Assembly (NCBI GenBank): GCA_032158295.1
Contig: CM063244.1
Coordinates: forward strand, 8,202,055 to 8,266,054
Direction: 5' to 3'
Source: Pycnopodia helianthoides
Lineage: Eukaryota; Echinodermata; Asteroidea; Forcipulatida; Asteriidae
Length of the DNA stretch: 64,000 nucleotides
Shown: piece after piece, positions 37,587 to 46,691 of the stretch
Numbering within the stretch: the stretch's first letter is position 1
Layout of the letters: every line of letters starts with the position of its first letter
The notes under the pieces: generated by a model
What the model saw: the letters and a program-made list of their open reading frames with translations, nothing else
Databases searched by the model: none
What the model was told of the DNA's origin: nothing
Translations under genes and position numbers: made by a program

Positions 37587-40500
37587 TAGGGTTATGGGTT
37601 GGGTAAAGGTTAGGGGTCGGGTTTTTAAAAAAAAGTTAGGGTTACCAGCTGAGAAACAGGAAACCAGTGGCAGCTTCCATAGAACGTGCATGGTTGTGGT
37701 TCGTGGTTTAGCTTCATACGTCTGTTTGGTTGTATGCCTCGCTAGTCCGATCTTTTACAAACCAGTTTTAAAAAGTTGGTAGGGTCAATACTGTCAAAGC
37801 TGTGTCCTAAAATTAAGACAAAATTAACAAGTTTGCAACATTTCTGGGCCAAGGTCGAGGAAACTGGGATTATGGGTCGGGTTTATTCTGGACCAAGGTA
37901 TCGGGGTAAATACACGTCAGTGACTTTCCAAAGGCTGAAGCAATTTCAGACAACCAGCAGAAAAGTCTTATAAATCCAGGATTACCCTTCGTGTAAGCTG
38001 TTTAAGTCCTGACAAATACGTTTCAGGGTTTTCTAAAGGAAATTGATGATGTTGTTTGCCCTTGTTGTTGTTGTTTTAGGGTGGTGTTCACACCGATTTA
38101 CAGGAGGGCGTTTCGCACGGTGTACGTCCACGGGTTAATCTGCTGCACTGGTTACCGGCGGGAGGGGAACGTGTGTGTACCCGACGGAACAACAGGTGCG
38201 CATCATTGAATGGTCTGATGCATGGTCACAAGAGGGCGCTCCAGTTTAGACAACTTTTGTATCAAGTAAAAAGCTTTCACCGCAATACTTGTCACAATTT
38301 GCAAGTAAAGACCGGGTGCGCTTCTCATCACCAAGCGAGCAGCCCTTAAAATGCGCCCGACTCCCCAAATGGCGTAACCATAGAGCAAGATTGATCGTGG
38401 GTGATGACGTCATTCGAAGTGGGTCAATAGGGAAAAATTAAAAAATAACAATGTTCTTTAACCCTAGATGAATTGACTCTTGCTACTGTAATCATGTCAA
38501 AATAATTAAGAATTCGCTCAATTAATAAGAAAAACCCGAGAATCGCTGTTCATCAGTAACACTATGTCGTTTGTTAGGAAATAGTCACGATTGTATTCCA
38601 TCTTGGAAAGGGAATTTTCTATAAGGTGACCTTTCCGTTTACGTACACTGCATATTTCCCAACCTTCATCATGCTACAGCTATACTCCTTGTTTGCAATA
38701 TAACAGCAAGAGAAACTCATGTGCGAAGAAGGGTACCAGACTACTTTCCACGTCCAAGCCTCGTTTTAGTTTACGTCGATTTGGAAAGGAGACGGGGAAG
38801 AAACAAGATGGCCGCACCCGTAGTAACGAACCTTTACACACCACTTATAATCTCAGTATCCATGCCATGTGTGAAACTCCTCAATTCTGGGGAGCCTTAA
38901 AGGGGCTGTGTTGTCATGATTAAAGCAAGCCTGTATAGCTGTACATGGGATTATGAGCTCTCACCCAGTTATTGCACGCATGCGGTATCATTTTATGGAG
39001 ACGAGCGCGCGTACAGTAACTTGTTGATAGTTTGTGTTCTATTTCAGGACAGAGAAACTAGCCTGCTTTAATCATGACGACACAGCCCCTTTAACGTACG
39101 GTCTCTATTCCACCTGAACACAATTTACACGGAAATACAATTACTGCATTTAGAAGAAACCTGAGGGTGCGCAAATTCGGGAACGTGTGTCCAGATTTGG
39201 AAAACTGTACTAGTTTGGAGTGATACCTTTTTGGCCGCGTGGCCCTCTTTTTAGACGTCTAGTTCAGACCGCAATAACTTCATGCTCAAAGTAAAAGCAA
39301 AACTTAAAGTCATTGAAGAATTATTTACACACAAAAATGTCTTGTGTTTTTTCCCTAGAAGGGTTTTTGTGAAAAGTTTCTAATGATTATTCATCACGTC
39401 AAAATATATTTAATCAAGAAACTAATTCGTTAAATTAAACAGTCGCCATATTGCCAGATTCAAACCTTCTTATAATATAGGATGGTATGACATCATCGGT
39501 TTTAGAAAGATTAGACTCGTCACTATCTTCTGGTTTCCGACAAACACACTAAAACAACACACCATCATAGATTGCCGTGATTTCGAGAACACAATATTGT
39601 AGAAAGTTTTTGTTTGGGATTTTAAGGACGTTCATTAAAATGAGAGGTGTTCGTATTTTCAAAGTTCATTGTGGTTTTTTTTATATTATTAACGAAACAG
39701 CTTCTCCTGGTCCGACTCGAGATGTTCCGGAAGGCGTAATCCCAACGATGGGCAATCCGCCCGGATCCTCGCCCAGTGTCGGACCCACCGGAGTCTTCGT
39801 CACGGTCGGTCCGGACACCTCCACCCCACCCTACAGCGTGCCGCCCCGGAACACCCAGTACCCTGACTCCGGCCATACCCCTCAGTCTGACCAGGGGCCG
39901 CCCCACGCACTAATCGACACCAAACTTCTTATCATCTTATTGGTGCTGATCGCTTTGGTAGCCTTGTTTGCAGTCGTTAGTTGTGCCGCTCATTGCGCCA
40001 GGCACGTACAACGGGGCAGGCCGGTGTGCTGTGTTGGGAGACTACGTGTGCCAAAGTGAGTAAAAATATACATCGGTGATCTGTGAATATCAAATGGATG
40101 GAATATAGCCGAAACAAAAAGGAAGTAGTTCAAAAGCTTTGCCATATTTTATTCAAATAATAAAAAAAACTCTTGTCACAACAATGTCCAATACCAGAGA
40201 TACATTCTTTGGGACCTACTGAGTTGTGGCGAGCAAACAACAATTTCGAAAAACAAGAGGTGTTCGTGCTCATATTGTACGATCACCTAAATATGCAGTG
40301 ATATAGAACATTGGTACGAAAAAAACTTGTACCTTTTGATCACAGATTTACATAAAACTTACATAAAACATCCCTTGAAATATTTCTGTCTGAAATGCCA
40401 TATTTGATGAGAAATGAATAAACTCATTTTCCGATTGGAGTTTATCGCTCAGTGAGCGTTTTATTCATTTGTTAACCTATATGATTTCATGCAAATGTGT

Positions 40501-43500
40501 AATCGGTTTTTCACTATTTTCTCGTGACCCAGATGGCCGATCGATCTCAAACTTCTACATGTTTGTCTGTTTATGTATATGGTGGATTACATAAAGTGTT
40601 TACACTGCAAGCAACTTTTTTGTTAGCAAAAACCAATTCTGTAATGTTCCTTTAACCTATAGAGTAACACATTTAAAATGCATTTAAAGCAAAACACTTT
40701 AAAATTACAACAAATGCAATCTCATCGTAACAGAAAAACTTGATTTTGAAAATGACTGATCCGGCATGATGGAAAGCAAGACTTTGCATACAAATGCCAA
40801 TCTCATCAGGTATATTACAACAATTGTGTAATACTACAACACGTAGGCCTTAAATCGGTTTGCGATCCTTCTCCTCGAGTTAGAAACCTAAATAAGTTTC
40901 TTTGTGGCCTTTACATACATTTCTTCGTACCGCTGATCTTTCATTGAGTTGAGCAGTGTCTAAACTAAAGTGAATGATTTATGTTAGCAATGTCCCAACG
41001 AAGCGACTTCGGCTACGGCTATAACCGTTGGCCACTTGTGCAATGGTTAAATATCCGGCATTTGCCTTGATCTGGCCAAAGCCGTAAGCCAAAACCTACA
41101 AAATGGACTCAGCAAGTGGTCTAACATGAGCCACCAAAACAGTGCCCTCACTGAGATCAATGAAGAGCTTTCATTGGCTGAGAGTCGCGCGGCGCATACA
41201 CGTCTCCATTGTTTGAAATTAAAGATGGCGGCCAATGCGAGGGGTGTACAAACACAACTTCCTCCCCCAAAACATAATAATAATAAATAATAAAAAAACA
41301 GAAACTCTTTAAGCGTGTCCCTTTAAAATGCTTCTTGGCGGGTAGAAATGACAAGTTATACATGAAGCCAGTGGGACATTACTCAGACTTCCGCAAGACG
41401 CAGGGTGTGTTGGGAATACAGGAATTGAAACCTACAAGTAGTTGGCTCGAGCTCAACAAATTGTGTAATGGTCCCTTGCGTCTATAAAACTCTGTCGATG
41501 ACTGACGCATGTTCCCTTCGCGTAATTTTTTTTCAGCAATCAAGCAAGCGAATCCTACTTGTAAAAAAGATGTGAGGAACAAAAACTCAGCTCATTCCCG
41601 TTGACATGTTTTGTTTTAATTAGTAGAAGTTTTTCCCAACTTGACACACAGTACCCTGACCTGGTTGAAGAGTGATACTTTCCGATTCCCATATGTTAAG
41701 TTGTTTAAATTCCTTATTCTTCTTATCTGAAATTTCAATTGGTGCTGTACCGTTGAAGTTGACACAGCACCTTGTTCATCTTCGTCAGGTTCTCTTGACA
41801 CACGAAGATTAAGACAGTTCTGATAGCAAATATTTTTTTGAGAGGGGACCAGACTATTTTGCCACACATTATCGTATGTTTGGTTACATTTAGTTGAATG
41901 GAAGATAGTAAGATAGCTGCGCCGAAACATTTTAGTTCATTCCTGAATTTTGATGATACTCAATCAAAACGGCATTGAATTTGACATTTTGACCGTTGCA
42001 CAAATTCCTCTTTGGAATGTACAGACCCATTTGCTTTTGATGTCCCGTGACGTCACGTTTCACCATTTGAACGTGCGGTTGGAGATTTGTAATTAGTTTC
42101 CACCACTTCCATCAGGACTCTATCTATTGGGAATAATATGAGTGCATCACAAAACTGAATTTGATCTTGGAGCCCGTCTTTAAATGTAAACCCAAACGCA
42201 GTGTGGCGTACCCCCTAAAGCGCCCCCTTAGAAATCTGGACTTTGAAAATGTAACATTTTATAACTTTTATGTTGTCATTTCAAGGTTTCTAAAACTGTT
42301 TATGTCTATCTACACGCAGACAGTGTATTTGTTTTTGTACCTCAGATTTTGACGTCAGATTAACTCATAGAAAAAATATATAAATGGCAAAATAAGAGCG
42401 CCGAAAGGGCTTGCTAAGACGAAAATGCAGACGGAAACTACAACTTTAATTGACTATAGAAGTGCCCCCTATAGAAAAAAAACCTGATGCAACCCCCTCG
42501 TGCCCCCTAAAAATTGCCCTCGTTTTGCCGCTGCCCAAATGTCTGCATGGGTTTCCGATGGAGCTATACCCCCTGATGTTACTTCAACTCAAGAAACAAT
42601 CCAACACAAACTGAATTTGTATACGCTGTTGTAATGGACAGTCGTGTGAATGAATCATCTCCGTGACATTGATTCATGACGGTCGAATTACGAGATCATG
42701 AATCTAACAATGATGAGTAAAGAAGCCTATTATTAGACACGCGTGATTCTCCCCCACCCCCTCCCCCAAGCTCCTCAGTGGATTTTACGGGTTTCTTGCT
42801 GTGAACAAACCACTTTCATTAAAATACAACACGTAGGCTACATATCGTACAGCAGCAACAACAACTACAACATCGACAGCAACAACATCACCAGCAACAG
42901 TTACACTCCATATACAACATAAGCATCAACTACAAGCAGAAGAAAACAGCAACAGCATCAACACCAGCATCATCAACAACGAACACATCCGCATGATGTT
43001 GGTGATGTTGATGTTATTGTTGTTGGTGTCTTTGTTTTGCTTGTAGTTTTTGTTGATGTTGTCGATATGGTGTTGCTGTTGCTGTTGCTGTTGTTGTTGT
43101 TGTTGTTGCTCTTGCTCTTGCTGTTGTTGTTGTTGATCAGCAATATCATTAACAACAACAGTCAACGACGCAACAACAACATCAACACCTCTAATGACAA
43201 CAACATCATCGACAGCAATATCAATCACATTATCGACAACAGCTCCAAAGTCAACAGCAAAAACATCAACAACTATACTTATTTTTTGTCCGTATCTAAC
43301 AGTTTAGGCCTTCATATATATTTTGTTTTGTTTACATGATTTTTTCTTTACTTTGTTTTGTCTGCACTTTATTGCTTTATTTTATCTCGTTTTATTAGGA
43401 CGTACTTCTGTTCAGCGTACAATTGTTCTCGGTGGAATGAATAATAATAATAATAACACGACTACTACCACATGCATCAACATATACACAGAAATCATTG

Positions 43501-46500
43501 ATGTTGTACATGTTTAGTATACTCTACTATACCACGGTCCCTCAGGATTTTCAAATTGATAGAAGCGATAACCCGTTATACATCATTCTACAAAAATAGT
43601 TGGCTGTGTGACTTTTGACAACATTTGGTCTTCATTTCTTGTGCTGCTATGTTATCATTGACTGGCCTATTATATACCTTCACGGGCTAGAGCTATAGCC
43701 AACACACGTAGTGATATGCTCTATAAATACGGTCCACGTGTAAAAGGTTAGCAACTTTTTTTAAGCCTTGTGGCGAGTCTAGCAAGTTCACCGGTTGAGT
43801 TACCCCAAAAATGCAGCGAGTAGGACCGACCAAGTCGAAAAGATTCGTGGCTGGATGTCTGAAGCTTTGAGAAATTTATATTAGCCTATTCATTTGTCTC
43901 ATTTATTTTGTAACAAACAAATAGTAAAGTGAGACCTGGATTGCATTATTTAGCTGTTTGAGATCTGTTTTTATTGAGTGTCACTTTTATCGATTGATCG
44001 GTTATTTACAATGACATTGATGATGTATGCGTGCTTTATTGATTCTTATAAAGGTTAAATAATGAAGAAGATCTCATAGATGAAGAGCCAAGCAAGCTAC
44101 ATTGCATCCTCGGTACAATAAGCAAAGGTGAGCATTATCGATTATCGGTTACGTACATGCCCAATATTGACAGATTCAACGTAAAATAATCAATAATATC
44201 GACTTGACATGATTATTACGAACATCATTGTCTTTTGCTCAACTTGAAAACTGACTTTCTATAAACTTGATACAGGCTCCACTGCCCTGAGAAATATTTA
44301 CGCCTGGAAAAGTGTCATGTCCTCGGTGTTAACATTAAATATTTCGCCAGTCGAATGAGCTTGATCATAAATCTGCACAAAACCCAAAAGGACGGATTCC
44401 GATGTTTTCTAAAAACCGTTATCACCTTTGATAACACCAAATTGCATAGGTTGTTTATTGTGTGTTTATTAAAACTGTCAAACGAGGATGAATATGGTTT
44501 TCCGAAAAAAAAACTTTAATCGGTTTCCCCGACGGCTGTTATAAAAAACGTTATTCGTTCCAAACCCTTCAACTTCGAACTCAGCTCATAGGTGCCGTAT
44601 CCAAAGTGGAGGCAACGGCTTTGGCTACGACTGTTACTAATGGTGTTGCTAAGGACGCCCTTTACTTCAACGCATGATGACGCGGCGATCCAGCCGTAGC
44701 CGTAGCCGTAGCCGTAGCCGCCAATTCAGACACGGCCTAAAAAAACTCAAAATTCTGCCGTTGCTGGTAATACATTGCTAGAAGGCGCAGGACATTCTTT
44801 TGACTCGGTTCACTATCAGCTAATAATAGCCATGGTATGTATTTTCGTTTCACTGATATTGACTTGTTGAAGTTTATTAAAGAGGGATGATTGGTTAAGC
44901 TTCTTTTAGGCGCCGGTGTAAATACTGGATTAAAGGTCGTTTGGTAATGGTTTCAAAGAATGCCTCAAGGAATGTACAGCACCAAGAGTATACACCATGT
45001 GTACATTGTATTACAAACCTCATAACACAGTGGCGTACAAGGGGGTTGGGGCACTTGCCCGAGCGCTGCCTCGAGGAGGGAGGGGGGCAAGCTGACCAGC
45101 TTTTGGTCTTGTTTTTGTTTTCGTGTTGTTATTGTTTGTTTTATGCGGTGTCGGTGATCGTGGGTCTTGGTTATTGATATTACTTTTAATATCGAAATAG
45201 TGCTCAGATTTTCAGAGACCTTTCTGACCTTGGCCCAAGGGGCTACGAACCCTAACTGCCTCTATATTTAAAGGTACACTGCAAACAAACTCTGGTGTTA
45301 AATTGATTCTTGCATCTAAATGACAATACTGACATGGTGTTAGTTATTAATATTACCATTACTAGATTGATGGTAATAATTTTTTTATTAACTTTTAATC
45401 TGTTCCTAACGACTACCACCTAACATTGTTCCTCATCGTTTACAGCAGTTTACGGACATTGGTTGATTTGTCCCTCTTTTATACCACAGATTGCAGCGAC
45501 GACAGTTTTCGTTCTGGTCTTACCGAACGTTCACAACGTTCCGGTTCCGATCAATCCGGTCAGTCCGGCATGTCCGATTTCAGCGGGGTGACCTTCATCG
45601 ATGACGACGACTCCGGGATTGTCAAGCACGTGGTGTACGAAAAATGCTGGAAGGACACAACCAGTCTAATCTCCAACACTTCCTCCTTCGCCTCGTCGTC
45701 TCCAAAAGAAACAATGGAATCCGGCTGCTGCAGAGTGTCCACATCGACACACAAGAAATGCACTCCGCTACCCAACCTCCCTCCGACTTCAAAGAAACGT
45801 CGCCCGTCCCCACCCATCCCAACTCGTCCTGACTTAAGACACGATCAAACTCCACAAACCCCCAACTCGACCCTGCCGCCATCTCATCCGCCTCACTACT
45901 CGTCTCCAGTCCGCCACCAGGGCTCCCCGAGCCCGTATTCATACACATCCCTGGAGAAATCGAGACACCGGAAGAAGTCGCCTTCGATCAACATAATCTC
46001 GCCCCACAAAGACACGGAGTCCCTGATCCCGGGAGAGCCCGATGATGACGTCACCATCGGAGACGCAACAGTCCAGAATCTCTGCCCGACGTACGTCAAC
46101 GTCAAACTGGATAATAAGAGGAAAAACACTCGCCCGGTCTACGTGACCCTTGAACCCGACGCGGACAGCGTTGCCTCGGGAACCGAGTGCTGCGAAGATG
46201 ACGAGGACCCCTGGATGATGTCACATTCACCGGCGTCTTCGTCCATAGGCTCGAGCGTTGGTTACTGCTCCCTGTCCAATCATGTATTTCCGCACCGGAT
46301 CAGCGGGAACGGATACGACAAGCTGGAGCGGAGCAGGCAGAACTTCCCCGTGGTTGCGGAGAACTGCCCTCCGGAGTACGCGGTGCCCTCCGTGGCTTCC
46401 TCGACGAGCTTCCTCACCGTCGAGGAAGACGGCAACTACAACAGACTCTCCCGTGAGTCAGCACCGGACCCGCACCGCAGTAGCGGCACATTGCCAAGCA

Positions 46501-46691
46501 TTACGTTTGCGTACTTGAAACTAGATGAGGACGTCGCAGACATAAAAAAGCAAGCCGAGGAGGCAGAGGTTGAGGAGGAGGAAAGGTACATCCGGACGCC
46601 GAGACTCAACCATAAGGAACTGGTGTTCTTTGATGCTCCCAAGACCTTCAAGGCCAAGACGCCAACCTCGAAGTGTATCTCCCTCGGATGA
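20518..46691 (+). CDS. Type I membrane receptor with half-EMI CCxGY module and YxxL-rich tail
   Basis: Exons 20518-20681, 38080-38195, 39701-40055, 44054-44127 and 45490-46691 join in frame at every border to 636 codons plus TGA. Residues 1-37: signal peptide with core VLIGCILFLGLTA. Residues 50-90: C50, then a YRR..FRTVY stretch, CCTGY at 76-80 and NVCVP at 85-89. This matches the second half of the EMI domain of MEGF10/PEAR1/Draper and the N-terminal CCxGY motif of insect Nimrod proteins. Residues 94-168: Pro/Ser/Thr/Gly stalk. Residues 169-189: membrane span LLIILLVLIALVALFAVVSC, then juxtamembrane cysteines. Residues 190-636: cytoplasmic tail with no known domain, but an SH3-type proline tract (341-350) and Tyr motifs at 388, 438, 454, 495, 512, 553 and 578. 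No EGF or NIM repeats follow the CCxGY module. By analogy it may act in recognition or engulfment; this is inference. Confidence 0.85.
20993..21371 (+). mobile_element. TTAA-type MITE, copy B
   Basis: TTAA|AGGAACATTACAGAATTG at the left and CAATTCTGTAATGTTCCT|TTAA-type right end (21357-21375). The centre has an imperfect hairpin around CGCTCACTGAGCG. It is a close relative of 21817-22183, 40312-40651 and 63087-63455. Confidence 0.88.
21817..22183 (+). mobile_element. TTAA-type MITE, copy C (5' end eroded)
   Basis: Matches copy B from GCTAACAAAACAGTTGCTGG to CTGTAATGTTCCT|TTAA but lacks the outer left terminus. It lies about 450 bases downstream in the same orientation, with different flanks, so it is an independent insertion or a decayed duplicate. 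Confidence 0.85.
23239..23722. mobile_element. GGTCA-rich inverted-repeat element
   Basis: The left end CTAAAAACTTCC..GGTCAG pairs with the right end CTGACCCGGAAGTTTTTAG. The body is filled with GGGTCA and TGACCC words in both orientations, including GGTCAgtaTGACC at 23306-23318 and GGTCAgccTGACC at 23408-23420. It is interrupted by a second element at 23421-23629. Confidence 0.72.
23421..23629. mobile_element. Nested hAT-like MITE with 8-bp target duplication
   Basis: GCCTGACC occurs immediately on both sides (23413-23420 and 23630-23637). The ends TTCGCTCGTCCCAGCG and CGCTGGGGCCGAGCGAA are inverted repeats. An 8-bp duplication is the hallmark of hAT transposons. The inside contains CAAAGGCGCTGGGATGGG, a second internal inversion. 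Confidence 0.7.
25144..25523. mobile_element. TTAA-type MITE, copy D
   Basis: TTAA|AGGCAGTGGATACTTTGGGT at the left and a right end GTACATCCTGCCT|TTAA. Central hairpin GAGAAAGGCTTCAGGCATGA / AGCCTTTCTC. Closest to 61712-62083. Confidence 0.87.
26948..27050. repeat. Palindrome within a dispersed repeat
   Basis: TTTCTGCAGCACACGTC and GACGAAGTATGCTGCAGAAA pair, with GTCAACAGTCAAGGGATAGG pairing to CCTATCTCTTAACTGTTGAC. The flanks hold TTTGACTCCCAAAATGGC and GCCGTGTGTGACGTCA, which recur at 34620-34680 and, diverged, at 55283-55330. Confidence 0.65.
27565..27631 (+). CDS. Exon-like stretch in receptor intron 1 (unproven)
   Basis: TTTTGTTTTCTTCAG followed by 67 bases open in two frames and then ACGATGG|GTAATT. 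Entering in phase 2 after exon 1 it stays open but leaves phase 0, which does not match exon 2. Inclusion would therefore break the downstream frame. It is listed only because its acceptor is strong. Confidence 0.12.
31563..31758. mobile_element. Inverted-repeat element, GCACGGTCAGCC ends, copy 1
   Basis: The left arm CATTGCACGGTCAGCCATTT then GCGTGTAGAGCCTCG pairs with CGAGGCTCTACACGCACATG. A second copy with the same ends lies at 58762-58918. The inside of both is TACATAAT-rich and non-coding. Confidence 0.75.
32459..33012. mobile_element. Nested pair of GGGCCC-ended foldback elements
   Basis: The inner element 32572-32815 has ends GGGCCCAATTTCATAGAGCT and AGCTCTATGAAATTGGGCCC, with long internal pairing (TTTCCATGTGGTTG, CACGTGGAAATTTGGTTGG). 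It sits between outer ends GGCCCAGTTTCATAGAGCTG (about 32480) and GCGCTATGAAATTGGGCCC (33012). Confidence 0.72.
37429..37735. mobile_element. Foldback element carrying a telomere-like array
   Basis: Arms of about 61 bases: ACCAAACAGACATATGAAGC through TGCACGTTCT on the left, and AGAACGTGCATGGTTGTGGT through CATACGTCTGTTTGGT on the right. Between them, 37490-37640 is a GGGTGA/GGGTTA array. Arms and array together look like one mobile unit. Confidence 0.78.
37490..37640 (+). repeat. Interstitial telomere-like GGGTGA / GGGTTA array
   Basis: About nine perfect GAGGGT hexamers framed by TAGGGTTAGGG words, then degenerate G-rich sequence. TTAGGG is the usual animal telomere unit. Long ORFs on both strands here are pure repeat artefacts. 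Confidence 0.9.
38080..38195 (+). CDS. Receptor exon 2: half-EMI / CCxGY module
   Basis: Encodes residues 55-93, including FTPIYRRAFRTVYVHG, CCTGY and REGNVCVPDG. Acceptor GTTGTTGTTTTAG, donor ACAACAG|GTGCGC. It enters in phase 2 from exon 1 and leaves in phase 1 into exon 3. The Y-R-x-x-Y rhythm before CC is typical of EMI domains in MEGF10-like proteins. Confidence 0.85.
39701..40055 (+). CDS. Receptor exon 3: stalk and transmembrane segment
   Basis: Residues 94-211: a Pro/Gly/Ser/Thr-rich stalk (VGPTGVFVTVGPDTSTPPYS) likely to be O-glycosylated, an acidic-to-hydrophobic switch at ALIDTK, a 21-residue membrane helix, then HCARHVQRGRPVCCVGRLR with stop-transfer charges and cysteines that could be acylated. 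GC content is far above the flanks. Donor GCCAAA|GTGAGT. Confidence 0.9.
40312..40651 (-). mobile_element. TTAA-type MITE, copy E (inverted)
   Basis: The reverse complement of copy B: it runs from GATCACAGATTTACATAAAA to ACCAATTCTGTAATGTTCCT|TTAA. The distal end toward 40300 is eroded. Confidence 0.83.
41150..41245. mobile_element. Fragment of palindromic AAGATGGCGG element
   Basis: GAAGAGCTTTCATTGGCTGAGAGTCG and CCATTGTTTGAAATTAAAG are colinear with 15940-16010. The ends are degraded. Confidence 0.55.
42850..43270. repeat. CAA / TTG triplet region with opposite polarities
   Basis: CAACAACTACAACATCGACA-type sequence (42850-42985) is followed by GTT-rich sequence (43000-43135) and again by CAACAACATC-type sequence (43140-43270). 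Left and right parts are the complement sense of the centre, so large alternative hairpins are possible. Confidence 0.75.
44054..44127 (+). CDS. Receptor exon 4: juxtamembrane cytoplasmic segment
   Basis: A 74-base exon for residues 212-236, LNNEEDLIDEEPSKLHCILG and TISK. It is the only reading that links exon 3 (phase 2) to exon 5 (phase 1). Acceptor TTCTTATAAAG, donor GCAAAG|GTGAGC. It introduces an acidic DLIDEEP stretch just inside the membrane. Confidence 0.8.
44590..44745. repeat. GCCGTA hexamer repeat region
   Basis: GGCAACGGCTTTGGCTACGA, then CCGTAGCCGTAGCCGTAGCC and CCAATTCAGACACGGCC. It belongs to the family described at 18660-18940. Confidence 0.65.
45490..46691 (+). CDS. Receptor exon 5: cytoplasmic signalling tail
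   Basis: Residues 237-636, ending KCISLG and TGA. Ser-rich and acidic start (DQSGQSGMSDFSG), proline tract KKRRPSPPIPTRP (SH3 class I type), then YTSL (388), YVNV (438), YVTL (454), YCSL (495), YDKL (512), YAVP (533), YNRL (553) and YLKL (578), and a Glu-rich helix near 585-602. YVNV and YVTL are 12 residues apart; YCSL and YDKL are 13 apart. YVNV also fits a Grb2 SH2 site (YxN). No enzyme domain is visible. GC-rich codon use throughout supports real coding sequence. Confidence 0.9.

Larger units (their letters stand above)
20682..38079 (+). other. 17.4-kb intron 1 of the receptor gene
   Basis: Bounded by GTAAGG and TTGTTGTTTTAG. It contains TTAA-type elements (20993-21371, 21817-22183, 25144-25523), the nested GGTCA-rich element (23239-23722), a palindrome (26948-27050), shuffled duplicated blocks (29766-30791), an element with GCACGGTCAGCC ends (31563-31758), nested GGGCCC elements (32459-33012), repeated GACGTCACA(C/T)(T/A)TCGAGGCTC blocks (30370, 33665, 34890) and a telomere-like foldback (37429-37735). 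A few short exon-like stretches exist (27565-27631 is the best), but exon 1 and exon 2 are already in phase without them. Confidence 0.7.
40056..44053 (+). other. Receptor intron 3
   Basis: Non-coding. Holds a reversed TTAA-type MITE (40312-40651), a partial palindromic element with AAGATGGCGG (41150-41245), a few GACGTCA words, and a long CAA/TTG triplet region (42850-43270). Nothing else was recognised in 43300-44050. Confidence 0.65.

Noticed and set aside
37458..37782. Arg-Val and Thr-Leu repeat ORFs of 77 and 99 codons
   Set aside because: Translation of the telomere-like hexamer array.
43037..43339. Poly-Leu and poly-Asn/Gln ORFs
   Set aside because: CTG/TTG/CAA triplet repeats in every frame.
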